The notes: a model not told the origin generated them from the sequence alone. A DNA stretch of 64,000 nt from Tardiphaga sp. 709 (GCF_032401055.1 NZ_CP135529.1:3408501-3472500), one strand, 5' to 3'. Shown: positions 29,769 through 39,782, counted from the first letter of the stretch. Numbers and translations are program-made.

Positions 29769-31208
29769 ATGACTGAGGTTCTGTCTGCGGCTCATATCTT
29801 CACCGGCATAGATCGGGGTCTCGTGCCTCAGGCCAGCATCCATCATGCGGATGGCCTGATCACGAGTATCTCAACCGGTGCAAGCATTTCGCCGCAGACG
29901 AACCACCTGATCATTCCCGCACTGGTCAATGCCCACGACCACGCACGACCGTCCATGACGTCCTTCGGCGCGTCAAATATGCCGCTGGAATCATGGATCG
30001 CACGGTCAGCCTTCGGCACACCGCCCGATCCCTATCTCGCCGCCGCCGTATCGCTCGCCCGTTCGGCGCGAGCAGGCTGCGGCGGAGCGATGATTCATTA
30101 CACCCGCCCGAGCGGCAAAATGCCGATCCTCGACGAGTCGATCGCGATCGCAAAAGCCGCCAGCGATGTTGGCATCCGGCTAGCCTTCGCGCTGGCCGTG
30201 CGCGACCAGAATCCAATCGTCTATGGCGACGGCACAGACGTGCTTGCCGCACTGCCCGAGAACGATCGCAGCACCATCCAGGAACTGTTCGTCCGCCCGA
30301 GCCCGACACCATCAGAATATCTCGACCGCGTCGAAGCCATTCAGGCCGCCATTGCCGGGCCGATGATCGATGTGCAATTCGGCCCGGCCGGCGTCCAGTG
30401 GTGCTCGCCTGCCTTGCTCGAAGCGATTGCCGAACGCTCTGCCACCACGGGCCGGCGCGTCCATATGCATCTGCTCGAGACCATCTATCAACGGCAATGG
30501 GCGGACCGGGCATTTCCCGGCGGCGTGGTGCGCTTTCTCAAGGAGATCGGCCTGCTGTCGAACCGACTGACGCTGGCGCATTGCATTCATGCCCGTCCGG
30601 ACGAACTCGACATGATCGCCGAGTCCGGCACGACCATCGTGACGAACTTCAGCTCCAATCTCCATTTGCATTCCGGTCTTGCGCCGATTGCTGATGCCCA
30701 TCGCCGCGGCTGCCCGATTGCTGTGGGCATCGACGGCGTTGCCCTCGACGAGGACGACGATGCGATCCGCGAGATGCGCCTCGTGCAGATGGCGCATGAC
30801 GGCCTCGGCTTCGACCGCACTTGGAGCCGGGCGGAGTTTCTCGCGCTCGCCATCCGCAACGGCCGCAAGTCGATCGGCGCACCAGGCCCTGGCACACTCG
30901 CGGCCGGAGAAGTCGCGGATTTCGTGACGCTCGACATCGGCCAGCTCGACCGCGATGCCATCATGCCGGGCGATCCGATCGACATGCTGTTTGCCCGCGG
31001 CAATTCGAGTTGCGTCCGCGATGTCGTCGTGAATGGCCGCATCATCAGCCGCGATGGCAAGCCAACCGGCGTCGATCTGGAGGCTATGGAGACCGAGTTG
31101 CGCGGGCTCTATCGCAAGAGCGTGCCGCAGTTCAAGGCTTTCGAACGTGCCTGGGCGCCGTTCGAAAGCGCCGTATCGCACTGGTTCCGGCAACAGGGGT
31201 GTTGCTAG
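29769..31208 (+). CDS. Amidohydrolase family protein (cytosine deaminase/TrzN-like)
   Basis: 479 residues, metal-dependent TIM-barrel hydrolase, cytoplasmic (no signal peptide). Metal ligands are visible: HDH in PALVNAHDHARPS (near 56-58), His in RRVHMHLLET, His in TLAHCIHA, and Asp in VGIDGVALDEDDD. The C-terminal ADFVTLDIGQLD/VVVNGRIISRDG strands form the usual beta domain. This subtype deaminates or dechlorinates heterocycles such as cytosine, guanine or s-triazines, so substrate is open. It is the last gene of the importer operon and the likely first catabolic step. Confidence 0.9.
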   Translation: MTEVLSAAHIFTGIDRGLVPQASIHHADGLITSISTGASISPQTNHLIIPALVNAHDHARPSMTSFGASNMPLESWIARSAFGTPPDPYLAAAVSLARSARAGCGGAMIHYTRPSGKMPILDESIAIAKAASDVGIRLAFALAVRDQNPIVYGDGTDVLAALPENDRSTIQELFVRPSPTPSEYLDRVEAIQAAIAGPMIDVQFGPAGVQWCSPALLEAIAERSATTGRRVHMHLLETIYQRQWADRAFPGGVVRFLKEIGLLSNRLTLAHCIHARPDELDMIAESGTTIVTNFSSNLHLHSGLAPIADAHRRGCPIAVGIDGVALDEDDDAIREMRLVQMAHDGLGFDRTWSRAEFLALAIRNGRKSIGAPGPGTLAAGEVADFVTLDIGQLDRDAIMPGDPIDMLFARGNSSCVRDVVVNGRIISRDGKPTGVDLEAMETELRGLYRKSVPQFKAFERAWAPFESAVSHWFRQQGCC

Positions 31209-31226
31209 CAGCAAGGATGCTACCAG

Positions 31227-31247
31227 CCCACTGAACAGTGGGATCTT
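31227..31247 (+). terminator. Weak terminator-like hairpin after the amidohydrolase gene
   Basis: CCCACTG-AA-CAGTGGG followed by ATCTTTC, between the convergent amidohydrolase and response-regulator genes. The two-base loop and short T-run make it a weak candidate. Confidence 0.45.
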
Positions 31248-31781
31248 TCAATTCACCTGACGCTTTTCAAGCTTTCGCGCCAACGTGCGGCGATGCATGC
31301 CGAGACGACGCGCGGTCTCCGAAATATTAAAGTCGCTTTCCACCAGCGTCTGGTGAATGCGCTCCCATTCCAGCGTCTTGATAGAGGTCGGGCGCTCCGT
31401 GAGCGCCACCTGCACATCGCCGGTCGCTTTCTGGAAGGCTTCCTCGATGTCGTCGGTGTTCGAGGGCTTGGCAAGGTAATGACACGCACCGAGCTTGATC
31501 GCCTCCACAGCCGTGGCGATGCTGGCATAGCCTGTGAGCACGACGACCAGCATCTCCGGACTGAGCGCATGCAACACCTCGACGCAGGCGAGGCCCGAGG
31601 CGCCCGCGAGCTTGAGATCGACCACCGCATAGCCCGGTCTCTTGTCGCCAAGAACCTCGGTCAACGTCTCGAAGCCGGCGGCATGCAGCACGGTATAGCC
31701 GCGGCGCTCGAACGAGCGCTTCAGCGTACGCGCGAAACCCTCGTCATCCTCGACAATGATCAGCAGACGTTCATCCGACAT
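31248..31781 (-). CDS. regA: Redox response regulator, RegA/ActR/PrrA family
   Basis: 177 residues from the ATG at 31781, which follows GGAG by nine bases; an ATG at 31796 adds five residues. The receiver has the acidic pair in IIVEDDEGFA and the phospho-acceptor Asp in YAVVDLKLAG, plus LTGYASIATAVEAIKLGACHYLAKP. The Fis-type C-terminal helix-turn-helix, DFNISETARRLGMHRRTLARKL, is nearly invariant in this family. RegA (RegR in Bradyrhizobium) controls respiration, nitrogen and carbon fixation genes in response to redox. It overlaps the kinase gene by 11 bp. Confidence 0.95.
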   Translation of the reverse strand: MSDERLLIIVEDDEGFARTLKRSFERRGYTVLHAAGFETLTEVLGDKRPGYAVVDLKLAGASGLACVEVLHALSPEMLVVVLTGYASIATAVEAIKLGACHYLAKPSNTDDIEEAFQKATGDVQVALTERPTSIKTLEWERIHQTLVESDFNISETARRLGMHRRTLARKLEKRQVN

Positions 31782-33171
31782 GTTTACGCGCTCCAATCGC
31801 GAGGGCGGACAGTGGTAGCGACAACGACACGAGGGCGCCGCCTACGGGACGATTCTCCGCCACCACTGCACCGCCCAGTTTGCGGACGGCATTGACCACC
31901 AGAAACAGACCGAGTCCCCGCCCGGACTGACCCTTGCTTGAATTGTAGGGTTTTCCGAGATTCGCCAGCATCTCCTTGGCGAAACCCGGTCCCATGTCGC
32001 TGACCTTCAGCGCCAGTTGGTCTTCATCCCGCTCGATGGCAAGACGAATCCAGAGCGGCGATACTTCATTCGCATTGTCGAGTACGTTGAAGATCATCTG
32101 CTTCAACGCGGAATCCGAAACGATCGGCATATCTTCGCCAAACCGGTTCTCATAAACCAGAGTTCTGCTCGAGCGCGCGATGCGCCATTCCTCGACCAGC
32201 TCACTGAAGAAATCGTGCACGGATGTAACTGCAGGCGCTTCACCGCGCATGTCGCCCGCAGACATCAGGATGCCGGTGACGATCGATTTGCAGCGCTGCA
32301 CATCGGCCTGCATTTCAGCGATCTCTTCCATCAGCTCGGGATCTTTGGCGAGCGCCGGCATGCGGCGCCAGTCGCTGAGGATGACCGACAGCGACGCCAA
32401 CGGCGTACCGAGTTCATGCGCGGCACCAGAGGCGAGCAGGCCCATGCGCACGATATGATCTTCCTCCGCGGCTTGCTGGCGCAGCGCTGCGAGACCCTCG
32501 TCCCGCTCGCGCAGGTTTTTTGCGATGCGCGTCATGAAAACGACGATGAGCGCCGCATCCAGCACGAAACAGATCAGCATGCCTATAATGTGCAACTGGA
32601 ACAGGTTGTCACGCAGCGTGTCCGGTAGCTCCAACGGGCGATGAAAGACAATCAGTCCGGCGAAACACAGACAGGCGACAACGACCACAACCCAGGTCGA
32701 GCGACCGTTCAACAGCATTGCTCCGAGCGTCACCTGCAGCAGATAGAGCGATACGAATGGATTTGTCGCACCACCGCTCAGATAGAGCTGCATCGTCAGC
32801 GCCGCCACGTCGAGCAGCAGGAGCAGAAGTAGTTCGCGGTCACGCGCGTCGGTCTGCTGGCGCAGCCACTCCTGGCTGATGACATTGAGGAATACCGAGC
32901 CACACAGCACCGCCACCATGGCCATCCACGGCAACGCAATTCCCATCACCAGATGCACGAAGCCGATAGTCAGAACCTGCCCGACCACTGCGATCCAGCG
33001 CAACTGGATCAGCAGATTGATGTTCTTGATATTGGTGGTCTCGTCGAGCGGCAGAGCCGCGACTGCAACGGGTGTGGTGACACCCGTCGCGTCGACTGGT
33101 GACGCGGCAACCGCACTGACGCCAGTGACGTCTGGTGTGCCCACCTTGCTCTCTGCTCCCAAACCCGGCAT
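31771..33171 (-). CDS. regB: Redox-sensing histidine kinase, RegB/ActS/PrrB family
   Basis: 466 residues. Six transmembrane helices (about 50-215) contain the quinone-sensing GGATNPF motif near residue 132. The H-box is AAHELGTPLAS, with His near 252, and the redox-active Cys lies in QRCKSIV near 295, the position used for disulfide sensing in RegB. The HATPase part has DNANEVSPL, DMGPGF and GRGLGLFLV. About 50 Ala/Val/Thr-rich residues precede the first helix. It is co-transcribed downstream of cyoABCD-surf1, a useful context: the sensor lies in one unit with an oxidase that sets quinone redox state. Confidence 0.95.
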   Translation of the reverse strand: MPGLGAESKVGTPDVTGVSAVAASPVDATGVTTPVAVAALPLDETTNIKNINLLIQLRWIAVVGQVLTIGFVHLVMGIALPWMAMVAVLCGSVFLNVISQEWLRQQTDARDRELLLLLLLDVAALTMQLYLSGGATNPFVSLYLLQVTLGAMLLNGRSTWVVVVVACLCFAGLIVFHRPLELPDTLRDNLFQLHIIGMLICFVLDAALIVVFMTRIAKNLRERDEGLAALRQQAAEEDHIVRMGLLASGAAHELGTPLASLSVILSDWRRMPALAKDPELMEEIAEMQADVQRCKSIVTGILMSAGDMRGEAPAVTSVHDFFSELVEEWRIARSSRTLVYENRFGEDMPIVSDSALKQMIFNVLDNANEVSPLWIRLAIERDEDQLALKVSDMGPGFAKEMLANLGKPYNSSKGQSGRGLGLFLVVNAVRKLGGAVVAENRPVGGALVSLSLPLSALAIGARKHVG

Positions 33172-33228
33172 CGCGCCCCGTCAGCTCGATCGGCCGGCCT
33201 CAATCGAGCCGGCGCGCCATCCATGACG

Positions 33229-34050
33229 TCATACGCGAGGTAGTGATTTTTTCCGAATCCGCCACTCGTCGCGGGCGACGAACAGCGCAGCGCCGGCCAG
33301 CATCAAAGCGAGGCCGAACCAGGTGATGGCATAGACCACGTGGTTGTTCGGGAAGGCGATCACAGTCAGGCCGCCATGGGGCTGACCCGGTGCGTCCAGT
33401 GCGGCATTGGCATCGATGAAGTAGGGTGCGACGGCGCCGAGCTTTTGGCTGTCGGCAATAGCCTCGACATCGCGGGAATACCAGCGCTGGGCAGCGGGAT
33501 CATTTGAGCGCAGGAACCCGCCCTTCTGTTCGGTGACGCGCAGCAGTCCGGTTACCGACACCGGCGTCGCGGGCGCCGCGAATGCGCCGGCTTTGCGCTC
33601 ATCCGGGCTGACGAAACCCCGGTTCACCAGTACGGTGTAGCCGGCTTCGGCGCGCAACGGGGTCAACACCCAGAAGCCGGCGCCGAGATCCGAGACCGCC
33701 TGCACCAGAGTATCGGCACTCGGTATGAACCGCCCGGTGACGCTGACGCGGCGATATTCATCGTCACTGCGATTGATCGCAGGCCACGCCGCAGGCCCGG
33801 GTGCAGCTTCGGGCGCGGCGTGGCTGCGCTGATCGACACGTGCGATCAGATCCCGTTTCCAGGCGCGGCGTTCGACCTGCCAGATGCCCAGCGCGGTCAA
33901 TCCCGCGATGCCGAGCAGTGCCAGCAGACCCAGCACCGTGAGCGTCGTCGCGCGACGCGGCGACCGCCCAGACTCAACTTTCGATTCAGACGACTCCTGT
34001 CTGGCCGGGCGGCCCACGACGATCCCGTCGTTGGCACGCACCATGGCCAT
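33229..34050 (-). CDS. SURF1 family cytochrome oxidase biogenesis protein
   Basis: 273 residues with an N-terminal helix (about 38-60, GLLALLGIAGLTALGIWQVERRAWK) and a C-terminal helix (about 240-260, YAITWFGLALMLAGAALF), the two-helix SURF1 layout. The family motifs LGIWQVERRAWK, VLVNRGFVSPDER and NNHVVYAITWFGLA are present. SURF1 assists heme insertion into oxidase subunit I. Its start overlaps the cyoD stop by one base (TGATG), so it is the fifth gene of the cyo operon. Confidence 0.94.
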   Translation of the reverse strand: MAMVRANDGIVVGRPARQESSESKVESGRSPRRATTLTVLGLLALLGIAGLTALGIWQVERRAWKRDLIARVDQRSHAAPEAAPGPAAWPAINRSDDEYRRVSVTGRFIPSADTLVQAVSDLGAGFWVLTPLRAEAGYTVLVNRGFVSPDERKAGAFAAPATPVSVTGLLRVTEQKGGFLRSNDPAAQRWYSRDVEAIADSQKLGAVAPYFIDANAALDAPGQPHGGLTVIAFPNNHVVYAITWFGLALMLAGAALFVARDEWRIRKKSLPRV

Positions 34051-34439
34051 CAGGGCATATTCCTCATGTCGTGAACCGGCATCATGTTGACGTTGAGATG
34101 ATACATCACCCAGAGCGAACCGCTCAGCGCAATCACGACGATGATGATCGTGAAGATCAGCGCCATCATGGTCCAGCCGGCATCCGACGTCGCGTTCATG
34201 TGCAGGAAGTAGATCATGTGAACCACGATCTGCACCACAGCGAACGCAACGATGATCGCGATGGTCCAGTTCTTGTTCCCGATCGCACCCGTCATCACCA
34301 GCCAGAACGGAATGGCGGTAAGGATGACCGAGAGGACGAAGCCGGTCATATACGACCTGAACGAACCATGGTCGCGGCCGTCATCGTGGCCGTGGTCATC
34401 GTGACCATGTCCGTGCGCGGCATGTGCATCGGCGCTCAT
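34050..34439 (-). CDS. cyoD: Cytochrome o ubiquinol oxidase subunit IV
   Basis: 129 residues starting at [10 protein letters not shown] (34439), where the ATG overlaps the cyoC stop by four bases. Three transmembrane helices in the COX4/CyoD pattern (GFVLSVILTAIPFWLVM, AIIVAFAVVQIVVHMIYFLHM, MALIFTIIIVVIALSGSLWVMYHL). The N-terminus has a His/Asp-rich stretch (HGHGHDDHGHDDGRDHG) that could bind metal but may only be a linker. Subunit IV stabilises the bo3 complex. Confidence 0.95.
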   Translation of the reverse strand: MSADAHAAHGHGHDDHGHDDGRDHGSFRSYMTGFVLSVILTAIPFWLVMTGAIGNKNWTIAIIVAFAVVQIVVHMIYFLHMNATSDAGWTMMALIFTIIIVVIALSGSLWVMYHLNVNMMPVHDMRNMP

Positions 34440-35068
34440 CGCAGCACTCCCAGCAGATAAACAAAGGTGAAGACGCCGATCCAGACGACGTCGAGGAAAT
34501 GCCAGAACATGCTCAGGCACATCAGCCGGCGTTGGTTCGCCTCGATCAGGCCAAAGCGAGCGACCTGCACCATCAGCGTGACCAGCCAGATGATGCCGAA
34601 GGTGACGTGCAGACCGTGGGTGCCGACCAGCGTGAAGAAGGACGACAGGAAGGCGCTCCGCCAAGGGCCAGCACCTTCATGGATCATGTGATGGAACTCA
34701 TAGAGTTCGATGCACAGGAATGCGAGACCGAACAGGCCGGTGATGCCGAGCCACATCTGGGTCGACTTCACTCTGCCCTTCATCATCTCCAGCATCGCGA
34801 AGCCGTAAGTGATCGATGAGAACAGCAGCATCGCGGTGTTAAGCGCGACCAGGTTGAGGTCGAACAGATCCTTCGGCCCGGGTCCCGCCGCATAGCTGCC
34901 ACCGAGTACGCCGAAAGTGGCGAACAGCATCGCGAAGATGAGGCAATCGCTCATCAGGTAGAGCCAGAAGCCCAGCATGGTGCTGGAGCCGGCCGGATGA
35001 TCGTGTTCGTCGACGACGTAGAAGACAGGGACTTCGGTGCCGTTTATCGTTTGAGTCGTTACGTTCAT
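34436..35068 (-). CDS. cyoC: Cytochrome o ubiquinol oxidase subunit III
   Basis: 210 residues with five transmembrane helices. [38 protein letters not shown] and [18 protein letters not shown] are family-typical. The start overlaps the cyoB stop and the stop overlaps the cyoD start, each by four bases (ATGA), showing tight translational coupling. Confidence 0.97.
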   Translation of the reverse strand: MNVTTQTINGTEVPVFYVVDEHDHPAGSSTMLGFWLYLMSDCLIFAMLFATFGVLGGSYAAGPGPKDLFDLNLVALNTAMLLFSSITYGFAMLEMMKGRVKSTQMWLGITGLFGLAFLCIELYEFHHMIHEGAGPWRSAFLSSFFTLVGTHGLHVTFGIIWLVTLMVQVARFGLIEANQRRLMCLSMFWHFLDVVWIGVFTFVYLLGVLR

Positions 35069-37089
35069 GACGCGGCCTGTACTGCGAGAAGTTTCGTACG
35101 CTCGCCTTCGGTACGGATGACGTCCTCCACCGGGATGTGGAAGTCACGGTTGTAGTTGAAGGTGTGGAAAATCGCGACGCCTACGATGGCAATAAAGCTC
35201 AAGGCCGCGAGCCACCACATGTACCAGATCAGAGCGAAGCCCATCGCGGTGGCCAGGACAGAGAGGATCACGCCGGTACCGGTGTTCTTCGGCATGTGGA
35301 TGGGCCTGAAGCCTTCCAGCGGACGCGTATAGCCGCGGCGCTTCATGTCCCACCACGAGTCATTGTCGTGAATGACCGGGGTGAAAGCGAAGTTATAATC
35401 CGGCGGCGGCGACGAGGTTGCCCATTCCAGCGTACGCCCGTTCCAGGGATCTCCCGTGGTGTCGCGCAGCTTCTCGCGATTCCAGATGCTGACGGCGATC
35501 TGGACGAGGAAAGCACCGATGCCAATGGCGATCAGAACCGCACCAAAAGCGGCGATGACGAACCAGATCTGCAGCGACGGATCGTCGAAGGTGCGCAGGC
35601 GGCGCGTGACGCCCATCAGACCAAGCACATAGAGCGGCATGAAGGCGAAGTAGAAGCCGAGGACCCAGCCCCAGAAAGATACCTTGCCCCAGAACTGATC
35701 GAGCTTGAAGCCGAAGGCCTTCGGAAACCAGAAATTGATGGCCGCGAAGATACCGAACACCACACCGCCGATGATCACGTTGTGGAAGTGAGCGATCAGA
35801 AACAGGCTGTTATGCAGCACGAAGTCGGCCGGGGGCACTGCGAGCAGAACGCCGGTCATGCCGCCAATCACAAAGGTCAGCATGAACGCGATTGTCCACA
35901 TCATCGGCAGTTCGAACCGGATGCGGCCGCGATACATCGTGAAAAGCCAGTTGAATATCTTCGCTCCCGTGGGGATCGAGATGATCATGGTCGTGATGCC
36001 GAAGAAGGAATTCACGCTGGCGCCCGAGCCCATGGTGAAGAAGTGGTGCAACCAGACGAGATAGGACAGGATCGTGATGACCAGCGTGGCGTAAACCATC
36101 GAAGTGTAGCCGAACAGCTTCTTGCCCGAGAAGGTCGAGGTCACTTCCGAGAACACGCCGAACAGCGGCAAGATCAGGATGTAGACTTCCGGATGGCCCC
36201 AGATCCAGATCAGGTTCACGTACATCATCGGGTTGCCGCCGAGATCGTTCGTGAAGAAGTTGGTGCCGACGTAACGATCCAGCGACAGCAGCGCGAGTAC
36301 GGCGGTCAGGATCGGGAAGGACGCGACGATCAGGACGTTGGTGCAGAGCGAGGTCCAGGTGAAGATCGGCATCTTCATCATGGTCATGCCGGGCGCGCGC
36401 ATCTTCACGATGGTCGCGATCAGGTTGATGCCCGATAGTGTCGTGCCGACACCGGCGACCTGTAGCGCCCAGATGTAATAGTCGACGCCGACATCCGGAC
36501 TGTAGCCGATATTCGACAGCGGCGGATAAGCCAGCCAGCCGGTCTTGGCGAATTCACCGACAAACAGCGACATCATGACGAGGATGGCGCCGCCGGTGGT
36601 CATCCAGAAGCTGAAATTGTTCAGGAACGGGAACGACACGTCGCGTGCGCCGATCTGCAGCGGCACGATGTAGTTCATCAGGCCGGTGACCAGTGGCATC
36701 GCCACGAAGAAGATCATGATCACGCCATGCGCCGTGAACACTTGATCGTAGTGATGGGCGGGCAGGAAACCGTCGGAGCCATTGAAGGCCATGGCCTGCT
36801 GGGCGCGCATCATGATGGCGTCGGCGAAACCGCGCAGCAACATGATGATGCCGAGCACCATATACATGATGCCGATCTTCTTGTGGTCCACGCTGGTGAA
36901 CCACTCCTTCCAGAGATAGCCCCACAGCTTGAAATAGGTCAGCGCAGCCAGCAGCACGATGCCGCCGAGTGCGACCATCGCGAAAGTCGCGACCAGAATC
37001 GGCTCATGATAAGGAAACGACTCAAGCGTCAGGCGGCCGAAGATGAACTTCGCAAGCCCGGTATTTGCCACTACGGCTGTATCAGACAT
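35065..37089 (-). CDS. cyoB: Cytochrome o ubiquinol oxidase subunit I
   Basis: 674 residues from [15 protein letters not shown] at 37089; further upstream open sequence belongs to another frame of cyoA. The heme-copper core is intact: [14 protein letters not shown] (low-spin heme His), [17 protein letters not shown] (CuB His and cross-linked Tyr), [11 protein letters not shown] (CuB His pair) and HFHNVIIGG (heme ligands). It is longer than aa3 subunit I because of the extra flanking helices of quinol oxidases. It reduces O2 to water with quinol electrons and pumps protons across the inner membrane. Confidence 0.97.
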   Translation of the reverse strand: MSDTAVVANTGLAKFIFGRLTLESFPYHEPILVATFAMVALGGIVLLAALTYFKLWGYLWKEWFTSVDHKKIGIMYMVLGIIMLLRGFADAIMMRAQQAMAFNGSDGFLPAHHYDQVFTAHGVIMIFFVAMPLVTGLMNYIVPLQIGARDVSFPFLNNFSFWMTTGGAILVMMSLFVGEFAKTGWLAYPPLSNIGYSPDVGVDYYIWALQVAGVGTTLSGINLIATIVKMRAPGMTMMKMPIFTWTSLCTNVLIVASFPILTAVLALLSLDRYVGTNFFTNDLGGNPMMYVNLIWIWGHPEVYILILPLFGVFSEVTSTFSGKKLFGYTSMVYATLVITILSYLVWLHHFFTMGSGASVNSFFGITTMIISIPTGAKIFNWLFTMYRGRIRFELPMMWTIAFMLTFVIGGMTGVLLAVPPADFVLHNSLFLIAHFHNVIIGGVVFGIFAAINFWFPKAFGFKLDQFWGKVSFWGWVLGFYFAFMPLYVLGLMGVTRRLRTFDDPSLQIWFVIAAFGAVLIAIGIGAFLVQIAVSIWNREKLRDTTGDPWNGRTLEWATSSPPPDYNFAFTPVIHDNDSWWDMKRRGYTRPLEGFRPIHMPKNTGTGVILSVLATAMGFALIWYMWWLAALSFIAIVGVAIFHTFNYNRDFHIPVEDVIRTEGERTKLLAVQAAS

Positions 37090-37102
37090 TAGATCGACCC
37101 GA

Positions 37103-38281
37103 TCAGGTGTTAGAAGCGCGCCGCTCGGCAGGCGACGGCGCAGGCGTGAAATTGAACGGCGCGGGGGCGGCACCGGGGCGCGCGAGACCGGCACCGGTGA
37201 CCGGCGTCGGGTCGAGCGGAGTCGTCGTCGAGCGGTGATCGGCTGCTTCGCGTGCGGCTTCGGCAAGGGTACAGACGCTGGCGACGTAGTTCTTGGTCGA
37301 GCTTGTGCCGTCGAGCATCGAGATATTGTACTTCAGCGGCAGGATATTGCGGGCGCTGGCGAGGCCCAGACCACCCTTCGCATCCATCGCCATCATCTCG
37401 CTCATACACATCTTGCCGGGCTGGGCGCACATGTTGAGGATCGCCTTGTAGAGGTCAGGCGCGACTTCCTTGTAGAGACGAACCGGCACATTCTCGCTGG
37501 GCTTTTCGAGATCCAGATAGGCCTCGCGGCTCAGCGTCTCATTGCTCGCCTTGGCCTTGGCGATCCAGGCATCGAAGCCGGCCTGATCGACGCCATGGAA
37601 CTTGAAGCGCATGCCGGAGAAGCCAGCGCCGCTATAGTTCGCCGAGAAGCCGTCATAAACGCCAGCCTTGTTGATGACCGCGTGCAGCTTGGTTTCCATG
37701 CCGGGCATCGCATAGATCTGGCCGGCGAGCGCGGGGATATAGAAAGAGTTCATCACCGACGAAGCAGTGATCTTGAAGCGCACCGGACGATCGACCGGCG
37801 CGGCCAGTTCATTGACCGTAGCAATGCCGTATTCCGGGTAGAAGAACAGCCACTTCCAGTCGAGCGCGACGACTTCGACCTGCAGCGGCTCAAGAAGGCT
37901 CGCAGCATTGCCGGGCGCAATCCGGTCGAGCCGACGATACGGGTCTAACAGATGCGTGCTGGACCAGGTCACCGCGCCGAGACAGATGATGATGAGGAGG
38001 GGCATCGACCAGATGACGAGCTCGAGATGGGTCGAGTGATCCCAGTCCGGCTCGTATTTCGCGTCAGCATTCGACTGCCGGTACTTCCAGGCGAAGAACA
38101 CAATCAGGGCCATCACCGGCACGATGATCAGCAGCATCAACACCGTGGAAATGACCACGAGATCGCGTTGCTGCACTGCGATGTCGCCCGCAGGATTCAT
38201 CACGACGAAATTGCATCCGCCCAGCAAGGCAACCAAGGGCAGCAAAAGGAGTATCCGTAGGCGGCTCAAGGTGTTACCCAT
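37103..38281 (-). CDS. cyoA: Cytochrome o ubiquinol oxidase subunit II
   Basis: 392 residues from [11 protein letters not shown] (38281). A lipoprotein signal has lipobox LLGGC with Cys23. Two helices follow ([24 protein letters not shown] and [19 protein letters not shown]), then a cupredoxin domain with [18 protein letters not shown]. The CuA cysteine ligands of cytochrome-c oxidases are missing, so it is a quinol oxidase subunit. The C-terminus is extended by about 80 residues ending in a Pro/Ala-rich tail. First gene of the cyo-surf1-reg unit. Confidence 0.96.
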   Translation of the reverse strand: MGNTLSRLRILLLLPLVALLGGCNFVVMNPAGDIAVQQRDLVVISTVLMLLIIVPVMALIVFFAWKYRQSNADAKYEPDWDHSTHLELVIWSMPLLIIICLGAVTWSSTHLLDPYRRLDRIAPGNAASLLEPLQVEVVALDWKWLFFYPEYGIATVNELAAPVDRPVRFKITASSVMNSFYIPALAGQIYAMPGMETKLHAVINKAGVYDGFSANYSGAGFSGMRFKFHGVDQAGFDAWIAKAKASNETLSREAYLDLEKPSENVPVRLYKEVAPDLYKAILNMCAQPGKMCMSEMMAMDAKGGLGLASARNILPLKYNISMLDGTSSTKNYVASVCTLAEAAREAADHRSTTTPLDPTPVTGAGLARPGAAPAPFNFTPAPSPAERRASNT

Positions 38282-38331
38282 TCGATAATGTTCGTTCGCG
38301 CGCACGGTTAGGCGCATTTGCTGCAGGGCAA

Positions 38332-38352
38332 CATTGGACAATTTGTCCAATG
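38332..38352. promoter_or_regulatory. Perfect 21-base palindrome in the cyoA-MFS divergent promoter
   Basis: Arms CATTGGACAA and TTGTCCAATG surround a single central T. It lies 51 bases upstream of cyoA and 96 bases before the MFS start, the only long palindrome in this gap. A 10-bp-arm palindrome is expected well below once by chance in 64 kb. It does not match the FNR/FixK consensus. A dimeric regulator probably binds here and may control both directions. Confidence 0.65.
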
Positions 38353-38447
38353 GTCCGAAGACGCGGTTCGCGACAAATCGTCAACCTCGCGTCGCCCTTT
38401 GGGCGTCGATTGCATTACTTTCAACACACCACCGACGGATAGAGAAA

Positions 38448-39782
38448 ATGGCGCAGACGTCATCGACGATGGAACGGGACGCACGCCTTCTGCTCGCGGA
38501 TGGCCACGGCGAGGTCAACCCGGGCGAGATCGCCATCGGCGTGATCATCGGCCGAACTTCCGAGTTCTTCGATTTCTTCGTCTATGCGATCGCCTCGGTG
38601 CTGGTGTTTCCGAAGCTCGTCTTCCCCTATCTCGATCCTCTGACCGGCACTCTCTATTCCTTTGCGATCTTTTCGCTGGCGTTCATCGCCCGCCCGATCG
38701 GCACAATGATCTTCACAGCTATCGATCGCAGCCAGGGCAAGGGCGCCAAGCTGACCATCGCGCTGTTTCTGCTCGGCGTTGCCACCGTCGCCATCGCCTT
38801 CCTGCCCGGTCACGAATCCATCGGCGTCGCATCGGCCTGGCTGCTGGCTGCTGCACGTATCGGCCAGGGCATTTCCTGGGGCGGCACCTGGGACGGTCTT
38901 GCTTCGCTGCTGGCGCTGAATGCGCCGGAAGGCAAGAAGGGCTGGTACGCCATGATCCCGCAGCTCGGCGCCCCGATCGGCCTTCTGGTGGCGAGCGCGC
39001 TGTTCGCCTTCTTCGTCGACACACTGTCCGCTGATGACTTCCTCGACTGGGGCTGGCGCTATCCGTTCTTCGTTGCTTTCGCCATCAACGTCGTCGCCCT
39101 GTTCGCGCGCCTGCGCATGGTGGTGACGCCCGGCTACACCGAACTGTTCGAAGCCCGCGAACTCGAGCCGTCTTCGATCACCGAGACGATTGCCCAGCAG
39201 GGCCGCACCGTGGTCATCGGCGCCTTCGCACCGCTGGCGAGCTTCGCACTGTTTCACATGGTCACGGTGTTCCCGCTCTCATGGGTGTTTCTGTTCACCC
39301 GCGAAGCACCCGGCCGCTTCCTGATCGTCGAATGTATCGGCGCCGTGTTCGGCATCATCGCCATGATCGTGTCGGGCTATGTCGCCGACAAGGTCGGTCG
39401 CCGCACGCTGCTGACCGGTTCGGCGATTGCCATCGCCGTATTCAGCGGCTTCGCACCGCAGATGCTGGACGGCGGCATCGTCGGCGAACTGGCCTTCATG
39501 GTGACCGGCTTCATCCTGCTCGGCCTGTCGCTCGGTCAGTCGTCGGGCTCGGTCGCATCGAGCTTCTCGAAGCGTTTCCGCTACACCGGTTCGGCGCTCA
39601 CCACCGACCTTGCCTGGCTGTTCGGCGCCGGCTTCGCGCCATTCGTGGCGCTGGTGATGTCGAGCCGCTTCGGCCTGTCCTCGTCGGGCGTGTATCTGCT
39701 GTCGGGCGCCGTCGTGACCCTGCTTGCGATCTCGATCAACCGGCAGTTCGCCAGCCGCGACGCCTCGGCGATCCAGCCATAA
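38448..39782 (+). CDS. MFS transporter, metabolite:H+ symporter (MHS) type
   Basis: 444 residues with about 12 transmembrane helices. The start MAQTSSTMERD (38448) precedes the MHS pattern GRTSEFFDFFVYAIASVLVFPKLVF and LTGTLYSFAIFSLAFIARPIGTMIF. The loop 2-3 motif is modified (DRSQGKGAKLTIALFLLG), and helix 4-5 reads GQGISWGGTWDGLASLL. The later SGYVADKVGRRTLL loop is the second MFS signature. Relatives carry proline/betaine, citrate or shikimate; substrate unknown. It diverges from cyoA and ends at a strong bidirectional terminator. Confidence 0.9.
   Translation: MAQTSSTMERDARLLLADGHGEVNPGEIAIGVIIGRTSEFFDFFVYAIASVLVFPKLVFPYLDPLTGTLYSFAIFSLAFIARPIGTMIFTAIDRSQGKGAKLTIALFLLGVATVAIAFLPGHESIGVASAWLLAAARIGQGISWGGTWDGLASLLALNAPEGKKGWYAMIPQLGAPIGLLVASALFAFFVDTLSADDFLDWGWRYPFFVAFAINVVALFARLRMVVTPGYTELFEARELEPSSITETIAQQGRTVVIGAFAPLASFALFHMVTVFPLSWVFLFTREAPGRFLIVECIGAVFGIIAMIVSGYVADKVGRRTLLTGSAIAIAVFSGFAPQMLDGGIVGELAFMVTGFILLGLSLGQSSGSVASSFSKRFRYTGSALTTDLAWLFGAGFAPFVALVMSSRFGLSSSGVYLLSGAVVTLLAISINRQFASRDASAIQP

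Noticed and set aside
35137-36438. A 433-codon plus-strand frame opposite cyoB
   Set aside because: cyoB is certain from its heme and copper ligands; the opposite frame is Glu/His/Arg-rich noise without ribosome-binding site or domain.
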